From positions 1-33,804 of the forward strand of contig CALGTK010000250.1 in NCBI GenBank assembly GCA_937904325.1: DNA of 33,804 bases, read 5' to 3'. Shown one piece after another: positions 7,415 to 17,000 of this stretch (positions within the stretch are counted from its first letter, which is position 1; the number at the start of each line of letters is the position of its first letter). The notes under the pieces were generated by a model that was given only the letters and a program-made list of their open reading frames with translations, did not search any database and was not told the origin of the DNA. A program made the position numbers and the translations under genes. This stretch comes from an uncultured Planctomyces sp. (GTDB lineage: Bacteria > Planctomycetota > Planctomycetia > Planctomycetales > Planctomycetaceae).

Positions 7415-8877
7415 GAAACGAACAGGCTACTCAACTGCTTTTCGACCTGTCAGTTCCCGGACGTTGCGGCGCCGAATACCCGGAATCGGACTGTCCGGAA
7501 TTCTCGTCAACGGCGTGTATTCCTGCTGAGTTTCTCAGTGACACGCCGCTCCCACTGCCGGAAGTGAACGAGCCCGACGTCATTCGGCACTTCACAAACC
7601 TGTCGACGCTGAACATGTCGGTCGATACGCATTACTACCCGCTGGGTAGCTGTACGATGAAGTACAACCCGAAGCGGCACGAACGGTTGGCTGCTGTTCC
7701 GGGACTTGTCGATTTGCACCCGTGGCAAGCGGAAGAAAGTCTGCAGGGTATGCTGCAGATTCAGTACGAAATGCAGCAGATGCTTGGCGAGATTGCTGGT
7801 CTGCCGGCCGTTTCTTTGCAGCCGGCCGCGGGGGCGCAGGGAGAGTTGGCCGCGCTGCTGGTTGCTTCTGCGTATTTCCAGGACAAAGGCGAACACCGCT
7901 CGAAAGTTATATTCCCGAACAGCGCTCATGGGACGAACCCGGCAAGCGCCGCGCTCGCAGGTTTTGACTGCATTCAACTTGGGGCGGGAAAGAACGGATT
8001 CGTCGATCTCGACGAACTGAAAGAGCATCTCGACGATCAGACGGCCGTGTTCATGATCACCAATCCGAACACTCTTGGATTGTTTGAGCCAGAAATTGAC
8101 GAAATCAGCAAAATGCTGCACGACGTCGGCGGTCTCGTCTATATCGACGGTGCCAACATGAACGCGATTCTTGGCATCGCTCGCCCGGGAGACTTTGGCG
8201 GCGATATGATGCACTACAACGTGCACAAAACTTTCACCGGGCCTCACGGAGCTGGCGGGCCGGGTTCAGGTCCAATCGCAGTAAGGGACTTTCTTGCAGA
8301 TTATCTACCGGGACCAGTTGTTGCTCACGATGAAGAATCTGGACAGTACAAGCTACAAACTCCGCCGAAATCCATCGGGCGAGTTAGATCGTTCTTTGGT
8401 AACGTCGGGATCCTGCTGCGAGGCTATTTTTATCTGCGAACGCTCGGCGGCGACGGACTGAAAGAGCTTTCAGAACACGCGGTCCTCAATGCGAACTATC
8501 TCAAAGAAAAGCTGAAACACGTTCTGCCTGTTCCCAACGGTGAGCGCTGCATGCACGAGTTCGTTGCTTCTGCTCAACATCTGCAGAAGGAACTTGGCGT
8601 TTCCGCAATGGACATCGCGAAGCGACTGCTCGACTACGGTTTCCACGCCCCGACCGTCTACTTTCCGCTGGTCGTCCCGGAAGCGATCATGGTCGAGCCA
8701 ACCGAAACTGAATCAAAAGCAACACTCGACGCTTTTGTCGAAACGATCGAAAAGATAATTGCCGAAGATCCCGAGTTACTTCACACAGCTCCGCACTCAA
8801 CGCCAGTTTCACGTCCAGACGACGTGAAGGCTGCACGGAACCCGATCCTGTGCTGGTCTCCAGTGTGTGATGTTTGA
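7411..8877 (+). CDS. gcvPB: Glycine dehydrogenase (decarboxylating) subunit 2, P-protein C-terminal half
   Basis: The PLP-binding half of the split P protein, 488 residues. The Schiff-base lysine is Lys273 in HYNVHKTFTGPHG, followed by the glycine-rich GAGGPGSG phosphate loop. Asp246 in YIDGANMNA is the usual residue that pairs with the pyridine nitrogen. YYPLGSCTMKYNP at 76-88 and the PNSAHGTNPASA segment near 169-180 are family hallmarks. The gene overlaps gcvPA by 4 nt and ends 28 nt before the convergent DUF218 gene. gcvT and lpd, needed for a full glycine cleavage system, are not in the window. Confidence 0.97.
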   Translation: MRNEQATQLLFDLSVPGRCGAEYPESDCPEFSSTACIPAEFLSDTPLPLPEVNEPDVIRHFTNLSTLNMSVDTHYYPLGSCTMKYNPKRHERLAAVPGLVDLHPWQAEESLQGMLQIQYEMQQMLGEIAGLPAVSLQPAAGAQGELAALLVASAYFQDKGEHRSKVIFPNSAHGTNPASAALAGFDCIQLGAGKNGFVDLDELKEHLDDQTAVFMITNPNTLGLFEPEIDEISKMLHDVGGLVYIDGANMNAILGIARPGDFGGDMMHYNVHKTFTGPHGAGGPGSGPIAVRDFLADYLPGPVVAHDEESGQYKLQTPPKSIGRVRSFFGNVGILLRGYFYLRTLGGDGLKELSEHAVLNANYLKEKLKHVLPVPNGERCMHEFVASAQHLQKELGVSAMDIAKRLLDYGFHAPTVYFPLVVPEAIMVEPTETESKATLDAFVETIEKIIAEDPELLHTAPHSTPVSRPDDVKAARNPILCWSPVCDV

Positions 8878-8905
8878 TTGATCAGCTTTCTCGAACTCAG
8901 GTGCG

Positions 8906-9949
8906 TCAAAGCCCGGTCAACGGGCGAGCGTAGTAGAACCACAAGGCAACGGTTTCTCGGACGAGCATGAAGCCTTCGTTGGGTAGTTGAAACTGCTGCC
9001 TGGCGGGAACGGTGAAATCGTCGACACCCGCGCGGTGGTATGTCAGTTTGATTCGTGGCAGATGAAAAAAATGGCTGACCGCAAGTACGCGTTCAAAGCC
9101 ATGCTCCCGAAACAGAGGAACCGTTTTGGCTACGGTTTCGTCGGTGCTCAGTCCTGATCGATCGGTCAGGATTCGACTTGGAGGGATTCCGAGACTGACA
9201 GCGAAGTCTCGCATCGCATCGGTCTCGTGAATGTTTCCCTGCCCAGGGCCACGGGACATGACAAGATGTCCCACAAGTTCCTGATGGTAAAGCTCGCAGG
9301 CGCTGCGTACCCGGTCGGAAAGAGCGGCTGAGAGGTTCCCGCTAGCGTAGACTTTGCACTCAAACACGACAGCCACATTTGCGGGCCGCCGATAGTCAGT
9401 CCATCCGAAACAATGAATTTGCAACATTGGAAATGTCACTGTGCAGCCGACCGTTGCGGCAAAGATCATTGCTTTGCCACGTGCAGAAGTTCGTCTGCCG
9501 CGGACTCGGATATGCAACGCACCGAAAATAGTCAGCAAGAGCAGCGCGACAATGATTGACAATGGAAGCGGGAATTGTGTCGTGATCGCGCCTTGAGAGA
9601 TCAGGGAATGAAATACCCAGGCATCGCGGACGGCAACGACCAGAACACCAGCGACTGCCATTTTCTGGACACGGTTCAGGAAGCGGGAAGATTCAGGTCT
9701 GCGGGTAAATTCAAACATCAGCCCCGCAAAAACTAGAATCAACGTGCGACTAACGAAACTCGGCACACTGCGCGTGTCCAGCCACCAACCCGACGCATCA
9801 AAGCCTGGGTGAAATAATTCACCGATGACGTTCAACAGGGAGAAAGCAGCTAAAAACAGGGCAAGCCCTCGGCCAATGTTTAGAAGGAGCGACGTAGACC
9901 AGTCTCGCGGATTTGGATCGTCCTGCGAGTTGCGTTTGGAATCAGCCAT
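8906..9949 (-). CDS. Membrane protein with YdcF/SanA-like DUF218 domain
   Basis: A protein of 347 residues with four or five hydrophobic segments in the first 180 residues, then a DUF218 domain at about 188-330. Recognisable pieces of that domain are HETDAMRDFA, the STDET stretch and SHFFHLPR near 290-297. E. coli relatives (ElyC, SanA, YdcF) act in envelope maintenance and peptidoglycan or lipid-carrier metabolism, and the exact reaction is unsettled. The usual glycine of the first strand motif (VVLG) is replaced by FEC here. The start has GGAG 7 nt upstream on the minus strand. It is convergent with gcvPB and diverges from the giant-protein genes. Confidence 0.8.
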   Translation of the reverse strand: MADSKRNSQDDPNPRDWSTSLLLNIGRGLALFLAAFSLLNVIGELFHPGFDASGWWLDTRSVPSFVSRTLILVFAGLMFEFTRRPESSRFLNRVQKMAVAGVLVVAVRDAWVFHSLISQGAITTQFPLPLSIIVALLLLTIFGALHIRVRGRRTSARGKAMIFAATVGCTVTFPMLQIHCFGWTDYRRPANVAVVFECKVYASGNLSAALSDRVRSACELYHQELVGHLVMSRGPGQGNIHETDAMRDFAVSLGIPPSRILTDRSGLSTDETVAKTVPLFREHGFERVLAVSHFFHLPRIKLTYHRAGVDDFTVPARQQFQLPNEGFMLVRETVALWFYYARPLTGL

Positions 9950-10011
9950 CCCAAGACTCCGTTTTTTTGAAATATTCTGGTCTATATTGAATTGTTAGCG
10001 GAAACCGTATC

Positions 10012-10203
10012 GTGGGCCTGCGTGAATCTAAGGCTGCGTCAACGAGAAAACCCTCGCGACGTGACACACTTAGTCACTCGTTAGATGCCGGCGGATCAGT
10101 GGAAATAGAACAGCGCATCTGTCGTAGCGAACATGTCGTGCCTTCAACTCTGATCAGCGAGTTAATTGCTGCTACCGATACGCTGAAAGCTGACGTATTA
10201 TGA
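10012..10203 (+). CDS. Possible small hypothetical protein (63 residues)
   Basis: A GTG-started frame of 63 codons with GCGGAAA about 10 nt upstream. The protein is charged at the N terminus and has an Ala/Leu-rich C-terminal helix-like part (ISELIAATDTLKADVL). I recognise no family. Codon choice is not obviously unlike the neighbours, but a frame of this length can arise by chance. Confidence 0.25.
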   Translation: MGLRESKAASTRKPSRRDTLSHSLDAGGSVEIEQRICRSEHVVPSTLISELIAATDTLKADVL

Positions 10204-10326
10204 CAGTGTCTGGATTGTCAAACTGCCGCCTTCCTACGTTCCTGTCTTTGATGACCCCGGCAGTTGATAGCTCGGATCAGTACGCCGTCCGGCATTACTC
10301 TGGGTTCCTCTGTATGAACGCTAACC

Positions 10327-10343
10327 GTCGAACATCGTTCGAC
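10327..10343. promoter_or_regulatory. Inverted repeat just upstream of the first giant gene
   Basis: Arms GTCGAAC and GTTCGAC are exact complements around ATC, and after a C-C mismatch the next three bases (AAC/GTT) also pair. It ends 12 nt before the ATG at 10356, where a bound regulator or an RNA hairpin could affect expression. If translation starts at one of the later ATGs it lies in the leader. Function is inferred from position only. Confidence 0.35.
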
Positions 10344-10355
10344 CGTTGAGTATTT

Positions 10356-13300
10356 ATGGGAGTAGTAAATCGTCGCGTCATGATGGTGAATGTGAACAGA
10401 TCGGTATGTGGCCAAGCATCTGCGCTGAGGATCCCTCGGTCAGCGATGGTGGATTCACCAATGGCGTTGCTGATTTTCGCAGGAACATGGCCTGCTTACT
10501 TTGTACTGGCGGTTGCTGTCTTTATTTCAGCGGCCAGTCCAGTCATTGCTCAGAAGTCTCTACCGGATTCGGCCGTCGAAGCTTCGCCGGTGTCAACCAG
10601 TGACAGGGGTGCTCCACAAGCAGAAGTTCGCCTGACAGATCCGCCAAAAGCGAATGAGCATGTCATTTTCGTTGATGAGCATGGCGAAGTGGTCAGATTG
10701 ACAGCAGGAGGTCAGATTGGCGCGTACCTTAAGTGGCGTGAGGAGCTCCTTCGCGGGACAAATGACACGGGGCCTGGCTACTACGTTGCGGCGGTGACGT
10801 TGGCTGGCGACGTAAACGCTGCTCGAACCACAGCAAAGCTGGACGCGTCAGTTGAGGTATTCGTTCGAGACGGGATTAACCAGGTCGACGTGCCGCTTCG
10901 GCTGAACGAAGCAACGTTGCTTGCGCACCGTCAAACAAAAAATGGCGATGTTGAGTTCCTGCCAACGGATCGCGGAACCGGCTTGAAGTGCCGCATCTCT
11001 GGAACCGGCCAACACAGGATTGATTTGCAGATTTCCGTACCCGTTCGGAAATCCGGTAAGTCCTACAGGATGCACCTTTCGTTGCCAGAGACAGCCCAAA
11101 GTTCGTTACGACTCGTCGTCCCCGGCGATGCATTCGCTGTCAGGTCTGAACAGCTTGCCGACATCGAAGTTGAAACGCTGCCCGATGCCCGTTCAGCCTT
11201 AATCGCGCATGGGTTGGGCGATGACCTTGATTTGCCATGGCAGGTAGTCGAGACGCAGCCAGCAGAAGAGACGTCGTTTCAAGTCGAAACATTGTTGTCT
11301 GCTGACGCTGGCGAGGACGGAGTCGCCGTCGAGGCTGTGCAAACAATTGTTGCATCCGGCGTGAGCTTTGAATCAGTAAGAGTCAACGTACCACGCGGGT
11401 GCAACGTTCTTTCAGTGAGCAGTTCGACGCACGATTCAATTGAGACGACTGATCTGCAATCGAACCCTGTCGTTATTTCTCTTCAGGAGAGCACTGCTGG
11501 ACCCTTGAAATTGAAGTGGCTGATTTCGTCGGAAGTGAAGGCGGATACGAAGTCATTCTCGATTAGTGGGTTCACTGTTGAAAACGCTGCACGAGAGGAA
11601 ACATTCTTCGGTCTTCGAGTTGCCGAAGGATTCCGTTTGAGCCAGCTAACGCCGCGACCACTGCAAGTGCAACGGATCGCGACCTCGTTGTTTCGAAAAC
11701 GAGTGGAATCGCAACTTGATCCGCAGGCCAGATTTCAGCAGGCCTATCGTCTGACAAACCGCAACGCCCGCGTACAGTTCCAAATTGAAAAGATCGAAGC
11801 AAATTATCGTGTAAGTTCCGAATACGAAATAATGTTTCGCGAAGCTTCTGCAGATTTGGAAGCGCGGTATGAAATTATCGTGTATCGGGGGACGCTGGAT
11901 CACATTCAGCTTCGGTGGCCGGAGCTTACGGCTCAGGAATGGGAACAGGTAGAGGTCATCGAACCTGCAGACCGAGTTCACATCGCGAGGCGTCTTACGG
12001 ATGTAGCCGACGTGTCTGAAACAAAGGCTGACTTTGAAACGATCAGGTTAGAGTTTGTGGAACCTATAAATCGAACTCATGGGCCAATTACCGTCAAACT
12101 TCAGGCCCGTCGTCCGGTTCCACTTGGTGAAGAATCGTTTCTGATTTCTATTCCCGTGGCTGACTCCGAATCCAAGCCTGTTTCTCGGCTAACATTGTTA
12201 AACGCGAGTAACGTCGAAAGTACATTGGAAGGTGCGCGTAATACCGCTGTCCAAATGATCTCGAGCGCTTTAGGCAACGCAGCCACAACTAAGGCTGATG
12301 GACCATTGAATCAGGTGCCACGGTACTTTGAGAGTGCATCGTCTGCCCTCGAGTTTCGAGCGACGGTGACGACTCATGCACAGAAAGTAACGGTTTCGTC
12401 ACATGCCACGCTCACGTTGTCCGATAACCTGATCAATGTTGAGCAGCGTCTCAATTATTCGGTCACTTATGAAGAGCTTGACCGACTTCAGATTCTTGTT
12501 CCAGGTTCAGTGACACCCGAAGCGTTTCGGCTCACAGGTGAGGATGGCATTTCAACAGTGCTTCTAACCGCAGAAACAGGGAAAATGGTAATTGACGGCG
12601 AGCGGCAGATTAGAGTCAACCTGCCACAACCGATCCTTGGTCTGTTTGAAATTATCTGCACGTATTCCGTTCCTGTAGATGCAGCGTTTGTCGAATCAGG
12701 AATTGGCCAATCTGACGTCCCCTTACTGCGACCGCCCGACGATGTTCCAGGTAAGTCCACACGAGTTGAGCTTCGATCGCCAGACAACGTTGGTGTCCTG
12801 GTTAGCGGAGAGCAATGGGACCAGAAACTGACGTTGAGCAGTGCTCCAACATGGGTGGCAGCAGGAATGCGCAGGAATGTTGTCCTGACCATGGAAGCCG
12901 CACCGGAACGAGCAACTCAGAACTTTGTCGTACGGCGATCTATGGTCAGGACTCGTTTTCAGAATGGCGGAGCGGTAAGGACGACATGTGTCTCGCTGAT
13001 TGACGGCGATATTTCGTTTCTTACAGTTACTTTGCCAGCTAAGACCGACCGCTCGTCCCTGAGTGTCTGGTGGGATGGCAAACCGGCGACTGCTGATAAT
13101 CTGCTGATCTCGTCGGCAGACAATGATCTCATCGAAATGCGGCTTCTTCTCGACGAGCAGATGCGTCGCAGGCAACATAGTCTTACGTTTGAGTTCGACG
13201 TCAATCAGGCTGGCAGGTTTGGCAGTATCAACGAACTCTCCGCTACGGCGCCGAGTTTTGCAGACGATGTCTGGCTCGCCGATACACTGTGGGAAGTGAT

Positions 13301-13919
13301 ACTCCCAGTTGATCAACATTTGCTCGTTTATCCTGAAAACTATACGCCTCTATTCTCGTGGCAGCGGCAAAGTTTCGCATGGAGTCGGCGACCATTTGGC
13401 GGGAGTGTTTCCCTGAATGACTGGTTGCTCACGGACAATGATTTCGAACTGGCTACGGAACTACGTAGTCAACTGAAGGACTTGCATTTAGCCCCATTGT
13501 CCGGTCCGGCTTACGGAAACAGCTACCTCTTCAGCTCTTTTGGTCATCAACGGGAAATTCGAATTCAATCCATGAGCCAGCCTGCAGTTATCCTGGCAGG
13601 CGCCGGGTTAGCCCTCGCGTTCGGGCTTGCACTGCTTCGGATTCCGGCGACCCGACATGTACTAACGATCCTCGTTGTTGGATTTGGCCTTTCACTTGTG
13701 GGGCTCTGGCACCTTGAGACCGTGCAGCTTCTTCTTCAGCCAGCCGTTTTCGGTCTACTTCTTGCATTTGTTGCATCGGTGATCGAATCGCAAATTAAAC
13801 GGCGACAGCGTGCGTCGTTAGTAACGTTTTCGTCTCCCAGTGATTTTCTCGTTCCAGGTTCTTCTCGAGAAGAAATCATTCACGACGAATCGAATGAGCG
13901 AAGTGAGCGACCTGCTTGA
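10356..13919 (+). CDS. Giant secreted, membrane-anchored beta-rich protein, unit C (1187 residues)
   Basis: I recognise no named family. A hydrophobic signal segment covers about residues 36-66 and ends SPVIAQ, a plausible signal peptidase I site. The first 35 residues are probably not translated: the ATG at codon 36 (10461) has GGTGGA 7 nt upstream, while the ATG at 10356 has no clear ribosome-binding site. Residues about 70-1070 show short alternating hydrophobic strands and very few cysteines, as in stacked beta-sandwiches. Three membrane segments follow at about 1076-1095, 1101-1120 and 1128-1144, then a charged cytoplasmic tail. Three stretches (about 501-600, 665-770 and 888-980) can be aligned by eye with both halves of the next gene. 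It starts an apparent two-gene operon. Confidence 0.85.
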   Translation: MGVVNRRVMMVNVNRSVCGQASALRIPRSAMVDSPMALLIFAGTWPAYFVLAVAVFISAASPVIAQKSLPDSAVEASPVSTSDRGAPQAEVRLTDPPKANEHVIFVDEHGEVVRLTAGGQIGAYLKWREELLRGTNDTGPGYYVAAVTLAGDVNAARTTAKLDASVEVFVRDGINQVDVPLRLNEATLLAHRQTKNGDVEFLPTDRGTGLKCRISGTGQHRIDLQISVPVRKSGKSYRMHLSLPETAQSSLRLVVPGDAFAVRSEQLADIEVETLPDARSALIAHGLGDDLDLPWQVVETQPAEETSFQVETLLSADAGEDGVAVEAVQTIVASGVSFESVRVNVPRGCNVLSVSSSTHDSIETTDLQSNPVVISLQESTAGPLKLKWLISSEVKADTKSFSISGFTVENAAREETFFGLRVAEGFRLSQLTPRPLQVQRIATSLFRKRVESQLDPQARFQQAYRLTNRNARVQFQIEKIEANYRVSSEYEIMFREASADLEARYEIIVYRGTLDHIQLRWPELTAQEWEQVEVIEPADRVHIARRLTDVADVSETKADFETIRLEFVEPINRTHGPITVKLQARRPVPLGEESFLISIPVADSESKPVSRLTLLNASNVESTLEGARNTAVQMISSALGNAATTKADGPLNQVPRYFESASSALEFRATVTTHAQKVTVSSHATLTLSDNLINVEQRLNYSVTYEELDRLQILVPGSVTPEAFRLTGEDGISTVLLTAETGKMVIDGERQIRVNLPQPILGLFEIICTYSVPVDAAFVESGIGQSDVPLLRPPDDVPGKSTRVELRSPDNVGVLVSGEQWDQKLTLSSAPTWVAAGMRRNVVLTMEAAPERATQNFVVRRSMVRTRFQNGGAVRTTCVSLIDGDISFLTVTLPAKTDRSSLSVWWDGKPATADNLLISSADNDLIEMRLLLDEQMRRRQHSLTFEFDVNQAGRFGSINELSATAPSFADDVWLADTLWEVILPVDQHLLVYPENYTPLFSWQRQSFAWSRRPFGGSVSLNDWLLTDNDFELATELRSQLKDLHLAPLSGPAYGNSYLFSSFGHQREIRIQSMSQPAVILAGAGLALAFGLALLRIPATRHVLTILVVGFGLSLVGLWHLETVQLLLQPAVFGLLLAFVASVIESQIKRRQRASLVTFSSPSDFLVPGSSREEIIHDESNERSERPA

Positions 13920-14009
13920 CGCTTCTCATTGTTGTCATGCCAACCGAAAGCAGGGTGAGGCAGCATTCGGACCATCAGAGTTTTTCTCAAGAAAAGGCGA
14001 GTTATCCCG

Positions 14010-17000
14010 GTGCTACGCGAACGCCGTCATCGACTGAATCAGGCCAGAAAGGCGAGATTGCTCACAACTGTCGTTGTCTTGAGCGCTGTTCTGCTTCACA
14101 TATTCGTTTTCGATTCAGTTGGATCGTGTGCGGAACCGAACACCGAGCGTCTCAGGCGGATGTTTGTTCCGGGCAATCGTCCAGAACTATGGCCGCAAGG
14201 CGATTGGGTACCGGTTCGTCCTGAGCAACTCGACATGCTGATGAAGTCTGCCATGGCTTCGTCCAGTGAAATCGACCGCTTTTCATTTACCTCAGCTCTT
14301 TATGAGGCGAGTTTTAACGTAAAGACTGCACACTTCGAGCAGGGCACGGCGACACTCTTTCGAGTCCGCGACGAAGCAGAAGTTACTCCGTTTGAACCTT
14401 GTAACCTGTGGCTGTCAAACGCTTGTTGGGGCAACGAGGACACTGAACGACCTGCGATTCTCGGGACGGGCCTGGACAACGTGCAACGGCTTGTGATGCC
14501 TGAAACCGCTCATGAACTGAGATTCGACTGGCGACTTGAAGGGCAGAAACGACTGACAGGATACGACTTCGATTTTAATGTTCCACGATCTGTCGTCACG
14601 TCGTTTCGTTTGTTTGTTCCTTCAGGATGGCAGGTGACGTCCAATACGGGAATCGTCCAACTGGATAAAGTTGACCTGCAGTCCCAGAAACAAAGTCGCG
14701 ATAGAGCTTCTTTGGTTGCTTGGCGCGTGCAACTCGGTCATGCGAATGTCTGTAGAATTCGAGTTCACCAGCCGACTGACGAAGATAGACGCGGACGGGG
14801 CGTTAGTTCGTATCGTTTGAATTCGCGATGCCAGTTGCAGTCGGAATCGCTTGAGCAGTCTTTCGAGTTCAGCTTTGATTCGATGTCGACAGACAGCAAC
14901 GAAATTACCATCGCAATACCTCCGGCTTTGATTGTGTCGTCTATTGAAGACGAGCTTGGCAGGGCCTTCTCATGGCGTGACGCTGGACCACGGTCAGATA
15001 AGTGGCATGCCTTACGTATCAACCTGGCAGGCGACAAAAAAGAAGACCTTTCACGAGTAACGATCCGCGGTCGGCAATCCGTCCCGTTGCCGGGTTCTGG
15101 CTACCTTCAGTTCAGGATAGAACCACCACGACCGGACAAAGCGGTTTTGCTGGGAGGCAACGCCAGTCCATTCAGCGTAGCTATTGAATCACCATTTCAG
15201 GTGGCAACATATTCTTCCGACGGACTCCGTCAAACGGCCACATCGGTGGACGACGACAGGCATGAACTTGCCTTTGAGCAATATGCATCTCGGTCATTTC
15301 TCAACTTGCAGATTCGAAATACGGGAAGGAAGTCGTTGCAAAGGATTTCCGTCCGTGAGTATTCATTGCTCAATGTCGGAACAATTCCGCAGGAACTCGA
15401 TGTACTGCTGGAGTTGACGTCACAGGCTCAAGGTGCGTTCGAATCGATCTGGCTGGTTCCATCCGAATGGGAAGTGACTGCCGTGGTCTCGGTGACTCCG
15501 ACAGGCACAGCGGTGTCCTCGTCTGAGGATGTATCCTGGAACATCAAACGACAGTCTGAGAACTTCCAGCGACTCACCATTGATCTTGCCGACGGGTTAC
15601 CGGTCAGAGAACTATTGAGACTGCGGGTTATCGGGCAGCGCGCAGATCAAAGCCGTCAGTCTGAATTTCAGGTGCCAGTGATCCTGCCGGAAGCAACGAG
15701 ATCAGCAGCCATCGCATTCGGTGTGGTGGGCTGTGATGACCCGGAAGACGTGCAACTTACATCAGACGACTACCGACGGTATGCGGAACCGGAAATGTTT
15801 ACAGAGTCAGACTGGTCAGACCTGATTGCTGTGTTCGGAGAAGTGCCACAGGCTGTTTGGACTGCCGACAATTGGATGTCGAGGGGGCAAATAGAAAAAG
15901 CGATGTTGCATTTCCCCGGTGACATGTTTGCCCCGGTCGGTTCATCGCCGGTTCAATCGGACACGACAATCCCGAGAATTAATCAGCCATACGACAATAA
16001 CGATATGGATAAATTTAACGGATCGCTGTCGGAACTCCCTCACGAAGCTGAAGAAAACGACCGAGCGTCAGAAACGCAACATCAGGTAGGGTTGACGACT
16101 CAACGCGTAATCGTAAGCGCCGAGTTCGATTCACAGTTGTCGCCCGGTTCGGGCAGTCGCGATTTGCATCGGTTTACCTGGAGATTTCACTATTCATCAG
16201 AAGCGTCGCCATTCCGATTTCGATTGCCTGTGAATTCCGAACCACTTGCGGTTATGTGGAGAGGGCAAAAGATTGCACCGGTTCGCGACGGAAGCGATTG
16301 GATTATTCCACTCACGGTTGTCAGTGCAAGCGATGAATTGTCGATTGAATACACGTTGCCATCACAGGCTGTCTATCTACGAGAAACATATCGCTGCCGC
16401 ATTCCTGTTGCGGAGGCCACAGTCGTTCAGTTTAACTGGAATATTCGGATTCGCGATCAGTTCTCAGTCGTGTCATTTGCTTCGGGATTGACTCCGGACG
16501 ATGAACCTCACCGTGGAAACTGGTTGAGCTGGTGTTTCGGTCCGCTCGCCCGAAGTGCTTCTTCGAAGGTCTTTAACCCAGTTGGTCTTGGGTCATGGGT
16601 GCGGTTTTTGAAGGGACGTGGCACTCAGATTGCGGCTCCAACCGCATCAAGATCAACTGATTGGAAGACGTTTTCGGCTTCTTCTACCGGCATCCCCGAT
16701 TCACTGGCTGTTCATGTTTGTGATCATTCCAGACTGTACGCTCTTGCATGGTTTGTCTTGACGCTAAGTTTGCTGGTTGGTGTGCTGTTGCGTACAGTCG
16801 CCGTACCACTTCGCAGTCGGTTCACCTTGGTTTGGCTAAGTGGGTGCGTTGCTTCGGTTGCGCTCGTGCCAGACGCCTACGCTGAACTGGTCGGAGGGTG
16901 CGCGCTGGGTAGCATCCTGGCGACGCTTCTTCCAAGAAGCTTCGTACGACCAGTGAAACTTAGCAAATCAGACGCCGCTCAAGTCAGCATAGCATCGACG

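Larger units (their letters stand above)
9950..10355. other. Divergent intergenic region before the giant genes
   Basis: About 400 nt that must contain promoters for the DUF218 gene (minus) and the giant genes (plus). It is AT-rich near 9960-10000. It includes one doubtful 63-codon frame and an inverted repeat just before the first giant gene, both listed separately. I see no RNA gene or repeat family here. Confidence 0.55.

Noticed and set aside
7507-8247. 246-codon minus-strand frame inside gcvPB
   Set aside because: It is the antisense of a strongly conserved gene and is Arg/Val/His-rich, as expected of a shadow in GC-rich codons.
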